A stretch of DNA of 12,771 nt from Methanobrevibacter sp. (GTDB lineage: Archaea; Methanobacteriota; Methanobacteria; Methanobacteriales; Methanobacteriaceae): assembly GCA_017652345.1 (NCBI GenBank), contig JAGCBE010000365.1:1-12771 (forward strand), written 5' to 3'. How positions within the stretch are numbered: position 1 is the stretch's first letter; the number at the start of each line of letters is the position of its first letter. The translations under genes were made by a program, and so were the position numbers. Shown in pieces: positions 5,145-12,716 of the stretch. The notes under the pieces are model-generated. The model was not told the origin of the DNA. It saw only the letters and a list, made by a program, of their open reading frames with translations, and searched no databases.

Positions 5145-5157
5145 ATTTATTTATAAT
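5130..5157 (+). promoter_or_regulatory. Late operon promoter (rightward)
   Basis: TTGAAA (5130-5135), 16-nt spacer, perfect TATAAT (5152-5157). The seventh base after the -10 is 5164, the A of the ATPase start codon, so the mRNA would begin at or next to the ATG. The -35 is 6 nt from the early -35, so the two promoters are back to back. Confidence 0.65.
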
Positions 5158-5163
5158 AAGTGT

Positions 5164-6234
5164 ATGGAATTAGATAATTTGCATTATAGTTTCAGAGCAA
5201 TAGATGGCCACGACAAGCCTTATAATTTTGTCATTTCTGCTCGTGAGCCGGGCAAGTCCACAATGTTTATGCTTACAAAACACTACTTTGCTTGGAAAAA
5301 GGATTTCGCTCCTTTGCTTTATCTTGTGAGAAATATCGTTGAAATTACAGAGGGCTTAATCACTACAATTCAAGATGTAATTCTTAATAAATTTACAGAT
5401 GATAAAGTCTTATTTGAATATACAAAAGCGAGTGTGCGTGATGGAATTGTTGACTTAAAGATAAATGGCAAACTCTTTTTGCGTATTGAAGCGCTCTCTA
5501 TCTCATTAAGAAAAATCAAGCAAACAATTCTTCACAATGTTCGTTGCATTGAATTTGATGAATTCATTATCAACCCAAGACAAAATGAAAGATATTTGCC
5601 AGATGAGGCTATGAAATTCAAAGAACTTTACACAACCAATAAAAGAGATAGATTTGACCAAAGTAAACCCTTAAAGGCTTATTTTCTTGGAAATCCTTAT
5701 TCATTGTATAATCCATATTTTGTGTGGCTTGGAATTGTTCCATCAAAATTGATATTTGGCAAAATGTTCGTGGGAGAGACTTTTGTTGTTGATTATTACA
5801 AAATGCTTGATGAACTCAAAGCAAAGATTTTGAAAGAAAATCCTGCTTATCAATTTGATCCTGAATATTGTGCTTATGCGTTGGAGGGAAAAGCAGTTCT
5901 TGATAAAAACATCAAACTTGCTAAACTTCCACAAAATTATCATCTTCAATTTGTTTTTAAGAGTGAAAACAAGTTTATTGGCGTATTCCAAAATAACTAT
6001 TGGATAGACCACGCAGACATTTACTTTTGCCAGTTCTTAACACAAAAGGACATTTCTTCAAGAAGAGTTGCTTATTGCTTTGACTTTAAAGAGTTAATTG
6101 CAGGCACTGAACTTTTATCAAAAGAAGAGCGAAATAAGTTCAATAAATTCAAAAATGCTATGCGTAGGAGACTTGTTGCTTTCCAGTCTATTGACTGCTA
6201 TTATCTTATAGAGGAGATTTATTACAACTTATGA
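5164..6234 (+). CDS. DNA packaging (encapsidation) ATPase, phi29 gp16-like
   Basis: Motor that pumps DNA into the prohead; in phi29 it sits on a ring of pRNA at the portal. The product is 356 aa (phi29: 332). The N-terminal YNFVISAREPGKS matches phi29 LNFVIGARGIGKS. The Walker A segment is SAREPGKS (25-32, Lys31), with Ser where the first Gly usually is. Walker B is CIEFDEF (D132, E133). Arg161 aligns with the phi29 arginine finger Arg146, counted from the shared YxPxE motif. LGNPYSLYNPYF (175-186) matches the phi29 sensor region SNAVSVVNPYF. The C-terminal part is less conserved. The ATG at 5164 is the only one upstream of Walker A, an in-frame stop lies at 5131, and there is no ribosome binding site, so a leaderless mRNA is likely. 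It overlaps the next gene as ATGA. Confidence 0.95.
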   Translation: MELDNLHYSFRAIDGHDKPYNFVISAREPGKSTMFMLTKHYFAWKKDFAPLLYLVRNIVEITEGLITTIQDVILNKFTDDKVLFEYTKASVRDGIVDLKINGKLFLRIEALSISLRKIKQTILHNVRCIEFDEFIINPRQNERYLPDEAMKFKELYTTNKRDRFDQSKPLKAYFLGNPYSLYNPYFVWLGIVPSKLIFGKMFVGETFVVDYYKMLDELKAKILKENPAYQFDPEYCAYALEGKAVLDKNIKLAKLPQNYHLQFVFKSENKFIGVFQNNYWIDHADIYFCQFLTQKDISSRRVAYCFDFKELIAGTELLSKEERNKFNKFKNAMRRRLVAFQSIDCYYLIEEIYYNL

Positions 6235-8552
6235 CATCTCAAATCACATTATATAATAATTGCAAAATTGTTCCCGACAAGAATTTTAAAGTTGATGATA
6301 TTGAAGTTTATCTTTCTAGTTTTGACCCAAGCGAAATATATTCGGGAATTGCTCAATATTTCAAACACGCTCTTGAAGTTAAATACAAATTTAATTTTAC
6401 ACAGGGTGCTTTAGAAATGCAGTCCGTTTTAAATTTGAATTATGCAAGGATTAAAGACCCAACACATCCATCACCGATTTTGGATAGAGGAAAAATTGTC
6501 TATTATTTCATTACTGATAAAAAATGGATTAGTGAAACTTGTATTGAATTAACTCTAAAGATGGATGTAGTCAATACTTTACTTACTGAATACATTGCAG
6601 GAAATATTCCAGAGCAATTGATTATTTCTCCAAAAACGACCATTTTAAGACAACATAAAAATCGTTGGAAACAAGGAACATCTCCCGAACTTTTTCTTCC
6701 TGTTATTGACTTATACTCCGAGGGTATAAATCCAGTCTTATTTAAGACAAAAGAGAAAACACTTTATGAAATTGTTGACTATACAGATTTTGTCCTTGGT
6801 TCTTTCTATTTGATTTATAGAAGTGACACTATTGAAAGTGAAGAAAATCCAAATCCTGCAGTTAATATTTATTTATGTGCAGATGGCGAAATGGATATTG
6901 ATGTTAAATATGCCAGTGGTTATTCTGGCAATATTACTTGGCGGGATTTAGATAGCAATTACGCAGGTGACACAATTATCATTTATGGTGGAGATTTGAC
7001 TTCCAATGTTGGAGCAAGTGTTCACTTTAAAAGGTGGGTGTCAAGAAATGAAACTACAAATGTTGACTGGGAAATTACAAGTTCAAGTCAAGCCATTTTA
7101 TTAGGAAGAAAAACCTGTGCTTTTGGCGAAATTACTCCTCGTGGCTTTATCGCTTCTATAACTTATAAAATTACTGGTATATCTGCAAAAGAATTTGATA
7201 ATTTCTATTTCCAAAATGTAAGAGTTGCAAGACAATTCGGGGGATTAACTCCTTATGCAGACTTAACTCCAGAGAATGTCATTACATACCACCCAATGAG
7301 TAAAATGAACGCAAACAATATTCTTGGGAAAATTGGAGCAATTACTGATATTGACAGAACAGACCCGAGACTATTGAAAATTGTCAAACTGCCTTATAGA
7401 CCTGTCGCTTTTGACTTTGATAGTGAGGGAGTTCTCGTTTCTCTTCCAACTGGATGGGTATATGAAACAAACATTGAAAACTTCCCAAATATGCTCCGTT
7501 ATTTAGGAATAGATGTGAACGCATTAAGAAATTCAATGTTTTTAGAAAGTGAGGACTTTGAAGATGGAAATCCTTATGACATTTTAGTTGGAGATACACT
7601 TTCAAATTTATCTGTAAGAGTTCCAAGAGATGACCAATTTGAAACAAAGTTGCTTCACTCTGATTATTTCGTTCAAAAATTCGTGTATGATAGTTTCACT
7701 TTTGACTTCAAAGCCGAGTTGATGGAAAGTGATGGAGGAGCACAAGCCTTTGCAATGGATTTTGCAGTGACACTTACAATGTCCTCAAAGTTTATGTTTA
7801 TCTTTCCATTTACTCAATTTCCAACTGGTTTAAAATTAGATAATCAGGACTATTCAGGATTTGTTTATGTAGCACGAAATAATGAAGTTCCTATTTTCAA
7901 TAGTGCTTATATGAATTATATTCGCACAGGCTACAACTTTGATATTAAGACAAGAAACAGACAACTCGCCTCTAATATTATTGGGGGGTCTTTGTCTCTT
8001 GTTGGGGCAGTTGCTTCTGCAGTTTCTTCTGTGGCCACTGGTGGCTTTGGTGTTGCAGGTGCTATTGGTCTTGGTATAAGTGCAGTCACTCAATTCACAA
8101 GAACTGCTATAAATACTGCACAAGCCGACCAAAACATTGCCGAGAAGTTAAGAAGTGCAGAAATGCAAGGCTTATCTGTTGCAGGTGCAGATGATGTTGA
8201 CTTAATGACTGAATACACAAACGACAACAAAGCAAAACTTGTTAAGTATGAAGTCAGTCCAAAGATGAAAAAGGCTCTTGCCGATATTTTCTACTATTGT
8301 GGATATGTTGCAGGTTTCCAAGGTGTTCCTGATTATCGTTCAAGACAATTCTTCAATTTTGTTCAAGCAGATGTTATCTTTGATAAAACTCCAAACACTC
8401 CAAAAGAGATTATTGAAGAATTAAGAAACAAGTTCAAAGATGGAATTACTTTCTTACATCATTATGACTGCAATACTTTAGAACCACCATATCACGCAAC
8501 TGGATGGGATTTTGAACAAATTTATGAAAACTGGGAAAACTTTGACTATTAA
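6231..8552 (+). CDS. Tail knob / distal tail tube protein, phi29 gp9-like
   Basis: Forms the end of the short tail and breaches the host membrane. The product is 773 aa against 599 in phi29. The N-terminal third has the family's beta-rich pattern, including KIVYYFITDKKW followed by a beta stretch and the MDVVNT motif, like WFYAFVTELEY...FEIDVLQTW in phi29. A glycine/alanine-rich hydrophobic stretch at about 583-622 (GAVASAVSSVATGGFGVAG and GAIGLGISAV) fits the membrane-active loops that plug the phi29 knob and insert into the membrane. The extra length lies mainly in a beta-rich, Gly/Asn/Thr-rich stretch around residues 195-320, perhaps an added surface domain. GAGGAG stands 14 nt before the ATG, rather far; coupling through the ATGA overlap with the ATPase gene probably helps. 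Confidence 0.9.
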   Translation: MTSQITLYNNCKIVPDKNFKVDDIEVYLSSFDPSEIYSGIAQYFKHALEVKYKFNFTQGALEMQSVLNLNYARIKDPTHPSPILDRGKIVYYFITDKKWISETCIELTLKMDVVNTLLTEYIAGNIPEQLIISPKTTILRQHKNRWKQGTSPELFLPVIDLYSEGINPVLFKTKEKTLYEIVDYTDFVLGSFYLIYRSDTIESEENPNPAVNIYLCADGEMDIDVKYASGYSGNITWRDLDSNYAGDTIIIYGGDLTSNVGASVHFKRWVSRNETTNVDWEITSSSQAILLGRKTCAFGEITPRGFIASITYKITGISAKEFDNFYFQNVRVARQFGGLTPYADLTPENVITYHPMSKMNANNILGKIGAITDIDRTDPRLLKIVKLPYRPVAFDFDSEGVLVSLPTGWVYETNIENFPNMLRYLGIDVNALRNSMFLESEDFEDGNPYDILVGDTLSNLSVRVPRDDQFETKLLHSDYFVQKFVYDSFTFDFKAELMESDGGAQAFAMDFAVTLTMSSKFMFIFPFTQFPTGLKLDNQDYSGFVYVARNNEVPIFNSAYMNYIRTGYNFDIKTRNRQLASNIIGGSLSLVGAVASAVSSVATGGFGVAGAIGLGISAVTQFTRTAINTAQADQNIAEKLRSAEMQGLSVAGADDVDLMTEYTNDNKAKLVKYEVSPKMKKALADIFYYCGYVAGFQGVPDYRSRQFFNFVQADVIFDKTPNTPKEIIEELRNKFKDGITFLHHYDCNTLEPPYHATGWDFEQIYENWENFDY

Positions 8553-8566
8553 AGGAGAAATAAATT

Positions 8567-9502
8567 ATGTCTAAAAAATACAATTCGTTAGCAAGTTGGA
8601 AAACACAAGGATGTTTTGAGAGAAGTCTTGCTTATCAATTCTATATCCAAAAGTTTTACAACTTATTTATGGGAGCATATAAATTCAATGGAATTACTCC
8701 AAGACAACAAGAATACATTTTGCGTAAACTATGGGCAGAGGGGAAAATTGCCTCTTTCATTGTTGAGGGCACAAAACTTGAAGAGGGAGAAGTTCCGACA
8801 AATGTCAACCAATATCCAAACGGACTAATTGCTTTCTGTCCTTTTGCTCCATTTACTTTTGATATTTATGACTGGCCTATTCAAGTTAATTTAATCAATG
8901 TGCGTGGTGCGAAGTTTATTCCAACCACTCCACAAGTTGTTAATAAGGATGTTGTTATTGGGTTTGCTCAACGCTCTAAAAAGTCAGTGCGTTCAGTCGT
9001 GGAGTTTTATGTTCAGAAGATAGTGGACACTGAAATGACAATTCGCCAACAACTTAAATCTCATAAAGTTCCATGGCTTATTGCAACTACTCCCGAAAAT
9101 GAAAGCAAGATGAAAGCATTGTTCGACAAGATTATGACAGATGATGATGTTCTTTATCTTTCTGCAAGTGAAATAGAGGCTCTCAAAGTTCTTGCCACTG
9201 GCAATGACTATAAAATTGATAAACTCTACTCATACAAGCAAGCACTGGAAAATGAACTTCTCACTTATCTTGGCATTGACAACATAGGCATTATGGAGAA
9301 GAAAGAGCACTTGATTACTGATGAAGTAAACTCAAACAACGACTTAATCAATGACCATAGCGACAATTTTATTGCTTGTTTAGAAAACTTCTGTGAAGCA
9401 ATAAGAAATGTATTTGGCTATCAAATATCAGTTGAAGCAACTTCAAGCCCTGTAAGTGCTAAAAATGAAGAAAACGAAAGCGAGGATGAAGAAGATGAAT
9501 AA
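8567..9502 (+). CDS. Portal / upper collar (connector) protein, phi29 gp10-like
   Basis: Dodecameric portal at the unique vertex: the gateway for DNA entry and exit and the docking site for the packaging ATPase and pRNA. The product is 311 aa (phi29: 309). The strongest match is near the C-terminus: YLGIDNIGIMEKKEHLITDE and the following VNSN, against [23 protein letters not shown] in phi29. The N-terminus shares the layout of a Tyr/Phe-rich helix (LAYQFYIQKFYNLF) after a basic start, then the INPSFLEK-like ITPRQQEYIL. It ends in an acidic tail (EENESEDEEDE, 301-311). AAAGGAG lies 9 nt upstream of the ATG. The end overlaps the lower collar start by 8 nt. Confidence 0.95.
   Translation: MSKKYNSLASWKTQGCFERSLAYQFYIQKFYNLFMGAYKFNGITPRQQEYILRKLWAEGKIASFIVEGTKLEEGEVPTNVNQYPNGLIAFCPFAPFTFDIYDWPIQVNLINVRGAKFIPTTPQVVNKDVVIGFAQRSKKSVRSVVEFYVQKIVDTEMTIRQQLKSHKVPWLIATTPENESKMKALFDKIMTDDDVLYLSASEIEALKVLATGNDYKIDKLYSYKQALENELLTYLGIDNIGIMEKKEHLITDEVNSNNDLINDHSDNFIACLENFCEAIRNVFGYQISVEATSSPVSAKNEENESEDEEDE
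9482..9485 (+). promoter_or_regulatory. Ribosome binding site fixing the lower collar start
   Basis: GAGG lies 9 nt before the ATG at 9495, inside the acidic tail codons of the portal gene. The earlier in-frame ATG at 9456 has no such site and would add a Lys-rich 13-residue start (MLKMKKTKARMKK) that simply mirrors the portal's Glu/Asp codons in another frame, so 9495 is preferred. Confidence 0.65.
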
Positions 9503-10247
9503 TTTTATGTTTGAAACAAAAACAATTCTCACTTATGAAGATATTCTTGAAAGAATTATCTCCGAAACTGGTGGAGCAGTGTTGCCACCTGCGAGAACAA
9601 GTGTTGACATCATTGAAATTCTCTACGCTTGTGGGCTTATCTTTTCCACAGGAGATAGACAAAATCCTTATGGCTTTAAGTTTTTAGTTAAAGAAGATGA
9701 AATCTTTGAACCAACGGAGTTGATGTTTGGCTTATATAACAAGATTTATTTGCGTTATAAAGACCACTTTGTCTGCTCCATTGATAAAGACAACGACCTT
9801 GAAAGATTAAACGCCTCAATTAAGTTCTTGAAAAAATTGTTCTTGATTATTGACTTCACTTATGATAAGTATTCAAAACTACTTTCTCTCTATGATGGGG
9901 AAAAAGACAAACTTCTTGATAAACTTTCAAGAGTTCGCTCGGGTTCTCGTGAAATTGCCTCATCTGGAGAAAATGAGAACAATGGAATTTCTCTCTTCAA
10001 TGATACTCCACAAAACACAGATGTCGTTGCAGATATTGAGGGAGACCAATATGTCTCTAATTTATCAAAAGACAAAACAACAGGCTCATCTTCATCCGAG
10101 GGAACTGATGAATTTGAAGAGACTGAAACATATGACACAATGACCATTATGTCTAAATTAGAAGAAATTGAAAAATATTACTCTATGATTTGGCTAAAAT
10201 GGTTAAATGAATTTGACAGATTATTTATTGAGGAGGCGAACTTTTAA
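9495..10247 (+). CDS. Lower collar protein, phi29 gp11-like
   Basis: Joins the portal to the tail knob. The product is 250 aa (phi29: 293), directly after the portal gene as in phi29. Residues 1-130 look folded and helical (LTYEDILERIISETGG and DRQNPYGFKFL fit the family's N-terminal layout). Residues about 140-215 are low complexity and rich in Ser, Thr, Asn and acidic residues, with FNDTPQNTD, a segment I associate with lower-collar proteins of such phages. A short C-terminal helix with several Trp follows. It shares one base with the next gene (TAATG). The call rests on gene order and general likeness. Confidence 0.8.
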   Translation: MNNFMFETKTILTYEDILERIISETGGAVLPPARTSVDIIEILYACGLIFSTGDRQNPYGFKFLVKEDEIFEPTELMFGLYNKIYLRYKDHFVCSIDKDNDLERLNASIKFLKKLFLIIDFTYDKYSKLLSLYDGEKDKLLDKLSRVRSGSREIASSGENENNGISLFNDTPQNTDVVADIEGDQYVSNLSKDKTTGSSSSEGTDEFEETETYDTMTIMSKLEEIEKYYSMIWLKWLNEFDRLFIEEANF

Positions 10248-10495
10248 TGAAAAATTTTAGATTTGACTACATCTTTGATGGTGTAGCATTATGGCTCGCA
10301 AGTATTCAAGCAGAAGCATTGCTTAAATACATCCAACTTGGATTAGGTATTCTTGCGACAATTATATCAATTTTGCTCTCTCTTTGGACTTGGTGGAAAA
10401 AGGCCAAAAAAGATGGTAAAATTACAGAAGATGAAGTCAAGGAGGCAATTGAAATTTTCAAAAAGCCTCTTGATGATAAAAATAAGGAGGAATAA
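10247..10495 (+). CDS. Small single-span membrane protein, candidate holin
   Basis: An 82-aa protein with a short N-terminal part, one hydrophobic segment (about 28-48, LGLGILATIISILLSLWTW) flanked by WWKKAKK, then a charged helical tail. This is the shape of many small phage holins and holin-like proteins, but phi29 gp14 has two spans and no lysin lies beside it here. KKDGKITEDEV (54-64) looks like the second half of an EF-hand loop (Asp-Gly-x-Ile, Glu at 12) without the first acidic ligands, so calcium binding is doubtful. AGGAGG stands 10 nt before the ATG. Its place between lower collar and scaffold leaves a structural or assembly role possible. Confidence 0.6.
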   Translation: MKNFRFDYIFDGVALWLASIQAEALLKYIQLGLGILATIISILLSLWTWWKKAKKDGKITEDEVKEAIEIFKKPLDDKNKEE

Positions 10496-10500
10496 ACAAA

Positions 10501-10788
10501 ATGAGTTTTAAAGAGACACTCAATGAAGTTAGGGATGAAGTCAAGAATTTAATGACCGAGGAAAACATCTCGGATGAAAAACTTTCAAAACTTACTTCAC
10601 TCAACGAGAAAATAAACGAACTTGATAAACAACATCAAACTCTCGTCGAAAATCACGCCAAAATGAAAAACAAATACATTGAAAGTGTGATGAATTATGG
10701 CACTTCTAAAGAGCCAAAAGATGAAACTGGAGGGGCAACAGGCAGAAGCCTTGAAGAAATTGCCAATTCCGTTCTTACTAAAAAATGA
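10501..10788 (+). CDS. Scaffold protein, phi29 gp7-like
   Basis: Small helical protein expected to guide prohead assembly and leave before or during packaging. The product is 95 aa (phi29 gp7: 98). A predicted coiled-coil region runs over about 20-62 (ENISDEKLSKLTSLNEKINE and on), with a flexible Gly/Thr-rich stretch (DETGGATGR, 74-82) and a short C-terminal helix ending in Lys-Lys (EEIANSVLTKK), as in gp7, which also ends in a short basic helix. AAGGAGG lies 10 nt upstream. It sits directly before the major capsid gene, as in phi29. Sequence likeness is low; size, shape and position carry the call. Confidence 0.8.
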   Translation: MSFKETLNEVRDEVKNLMTEENISDEKLSKLTSLNEKINELDKQHQTLVENHAKMKNKYIESVMNYGTSKEPKDETGGATGRSLEEIANSVLTKK

Positions 10789-10809
10789 TAACAGGAGGAA
10801 ATTAAATTT

Positions 10810-11928
10810 ATGAAATTATCATTTGAACAATTAAAAACTATTGTCTCTGCTTATATAGTTGAAAACAAAATTTCAATTGATACATTTGAAGTCACAAGAG
10901 ACAACACTGCTTTATTAGTTGACAAAATTGCCAAGATTTTCACACTTGACACTTCTTTCACTGATAAATTAGCAGAATTTGAGGGCGAAGAATTAAGTTT
11001 TGGAAAAACAATTGAAGAATGGCAACAAGACTTAATGCTTCCAGAAGAATATCAAGCAGATGGCACAGGTGCACTTGCTCCACACGACCCAACTTATAGA
11101 CCTGCTTTTTATTCTTACACTTTAGGAAGAAAAGTTATTCCTACAACAATTAGAAACAACGACATTGAAAGAGCAGTTCATTTTGTAGAACAATTCACCG
11201 AACTTATTTCAATGAAAACTAAACGCTTATATGATAGCGTTGCAGTTTGGCGTTATGGCGTTAAGAGAGAAATGCTCGCTCGCTTAATTGAAATGTGTGA
11301 CAATGTTGAAGATGGCGCAGAGGCTTATGCAACAAACAAATCCTTTGCAGTTGGCGATTACATTTCGGGTGGTTCTCCAACCATTTATGGTGTTGTTGTT
11401 AAACCAATTACTGCTTCTGCTTCTGACACTAACACTTGGGCAAAAGTTTTAGCAGGTGGTTATGCAATTCCACTTAATTTAGTTGAAGAAGTCTCAATTC
11501 CATCTGACACTGCTTCAGGCGAAGAATTCATCAAATCAGTCAAGAAAGATGTTGAAATTTCACAAGACATCTCCGAGGGGCACTCTTTAAACGGAAATAC
11601 CCTTGGAGCAAGTTCAGGACTTGTTCTTCTTGTCAAACAAGGCGTTATGCCTGTTATTGATGTTGATGTCATTGCAGGTGCTTTCCACGAACAAAAAGTG
11701 GCCGTTCCTGCCGAAGTTAAAGTCATTAAAGACTTTGGTTCAGATGACACTGATGTCTTTGCTATCCTTTTAGATAGAAGAGGCTTACGCTTACACAACA
11801 CATACAGAGCAGTTCGTGAGAACTTCAATGGTGCAGGCGATTATCTCAACTTGTTCTATCACTCTGAAGATACTGCTTTCATTTCTCGTAATACCTTTGT
11901 CAAGATTTACAGAAAAAAATCTGCTTAA
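10810..11928 (+). CDS. Major capsid protein, phi29 gp8-like (HK97 fold)
   Basis: Forms the prohead shell. The product is 372 aa (phi29: 448). Matches to gp8: FGKTIEEW near residues 64-71 (phi29 LGRTIEE) and MPVIDVDVIAGAF (phi29 AELDVDVLAKAF) in the C-terminal half, followed by the same pattern of Asp-Arg, a Tyr, YRAVREN (phi29 METVRNP) and a beta end with Phe-Ile/Val. The phi29 C-terminal Ig-like (BIG2) domain is absent; the protein stops where the HK97 core ends. Instead an insert at about 170-218 has the pattern FAVGDYI...Y...W..V..G, seen in small beta domains common on phage structural proteins. AGGAGG stands 11 nt before the ATG. Confidence 0.9.
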   Translation: MKLSFEQLKTIVSAYIVENKISIDTFEVTRDNTALLVDKIAKIFTLDTSFTDKLAEFEGEELSFGKTIEEWQQDLMLPEEYQADGTGALAPHDPTYRPAFYSYTLGRKVIPTTIRNNDIERAVHFVEQFTELISMKTKRLYDSVAVWRYGVKREMLARLIEMCDNVEDGAEAYATNKSFAVGDYISGGSPTIYGVVVKPITASASDTNTWAKVLAGGYAIPLNLVEEVSIPSDTASGEEFIKSVKKDVEISQDISEGHSLNGNTLGASSGLVLLVKQGVMPVIDVDVIAGAFHEQKVAVPAEVKVIKDFGSDDTDVFAILLDRRGLRLHNTYRAVRENFNGAGDYLNLFYHSEDTAFISRNTFVKIYRKKSA

Positions 11929-11957
11929 TAAATTCATTTTATTCTCTTCCCCTCTTA

Positions 11958-11984
11958 TTGTTTCTCTGGGTTAAGTAGAAACAA
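11958..11984 (+). terminator. Weak hairpin between capsid gene and next gene (possible attenuator or processing site)
   Basis: TTGTTTCT pairs perfectly with AGAAACAA (8 bp, 11-nt loop), followed by an A/T-rich but not T-only run. The stem is AT-rich, so it may only partly terminate or protect the mRNA 3' end. It fits a need for much capsid message and less of the downstream gene. Confidence 0.35.
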
Positions 11985-12011
11985 AATTTCTTTATTTAGG
12001 AGGAAAAAAAT

Positions 12012-12668
12012 ATGAAAAGAATGATAGATAGTGAAACAATTGAAAAATTGGATGAACTACTTAAAAAGGTCAATATTGTAAATGGCCTTGTTTCTTTTGA
12101 TGAAAGCATTGTAGTTGATGGAGTTCCACTTTATACAGATGAAGATAGTGGAGGCATTAAAAGGCTTGCTCTAAATGGTTTAGTTTCTAACGGAAATGTT
12201 GAAGTCAATTCAGATTTGACTGCTACAACATTACGACAGACTGAATCAAATTGGGAATTAGATATTGGCGAGTTGGTTTTAGCCAACAAATCTGGTATAA
12301 CTGCACATTCTTCTTTTAGTAAATTTCAACTTATCGGAAATTTGTTGATCGTGGCAATTAACGGATATTTAGAGAATACAACTGCAGAAGCAATCGCAAA
12401 TGTTGGCTTTAGTGAAATCCAATTTACACTTCCAGAACCTATTGCTAAAAAAATTATTGATGTTGATGGAAAAAGTTTAGATGAACTTGGAAGTTCTGTT
12501 GTAACTGGAGACACATTCATTCTTGATTATGCTTCAATTAGTTTTTTTAGATTAGTTAATGACACCCCAAAAGATGGAGGAAGATTATTAATTAATGCTT
12601 CTTTGAGTTCATTCCCTGCAGGTGCAAGAAGAGACTTTTCTGGAAGATTAATTTTAAGTATTTTGTAA
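12012..12668 (+). CDS. Putative head fibre or decoration protein, last late gene (218 aa)
   Basis: Not recognised by sequence. A short N-terminal helix (DSETIEKLDELLKKV, 6-20) is followed by a mostly beta protein with many alternating hydrophobic/Ser/Thr/Asn strands (for example LLIVAINGYLEN around 113-124 and GRLILSIL at the end). No signal peptide or membrane segment. A helix plus beta domain suits a trimeric fibre or decoration protein. In phi29 the head fibre gene 8.5 directly follows the capsid gene, as here, which is the basis for the guess. A receptor-binding role is the main alternative. AGGAGG stands 8 nt before the ATG, and an intrinsic terminator follows. Confidence 0.5.
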   Translation: MKRMIDSETIEKLDELLKKVNIVNGLVSFDESIVVDGVPLYTDEDSGGIKRLALNGLVSNGNVEVNSDLTATTLRQTESNWELDIGELVLANKSGITAHSSFSKFQLIGNLLIVAINGYLENTTAEAIANVGFSEIQFTLPEPIAKKIIDVDGKSLDELGSSVVTGDTFILDYASISFFRLVNDTPKDGGRLLINASLSSFPAGARRDFSGRLILSIL

Positions 12669-12686
12669 AATAATTAAGTTAAATAT

Positions 12687-12716
12687 AACACTCCATTCGT
12701 GGAGTGTTTTTCTTTT
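12687..12716 (+). terminator. Intrinsic terminator of the late operon
   Basis: AACACTCCA pairs perfectly with TGGAGTGTT (9 bp) around a TTCG tetraloop, followed by TTTCTTTT. It lies 18 bases past the stop of the last late gene, so this transcription unit ends here and any lysis or tail-appendage genes must be in another unit. Confidence 0.92.

Noticed and set aside
7983..7988. Run of six G in the tail knob gene as a programmed frameshift site
   Set aside because: The reading frame continues normally for 187 more codons into conserved-looking sequence, and no alternative frame product is evident.
7854..8132. Minus-strand open frame opposite the tail knob, and similar frames at 5743-6012, 7384-7647, 9890-10147 and 11460-11828
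   Set aside because: These lie wholly antisense to well-supported late genes, lack binding sites and have unlikely compositions.
9456..9494. Upstream start of the lower collar gene
   Set aside because: No binding site; the added Lys-rich residues only reflect the acidic codons of the portal tail in another frame.
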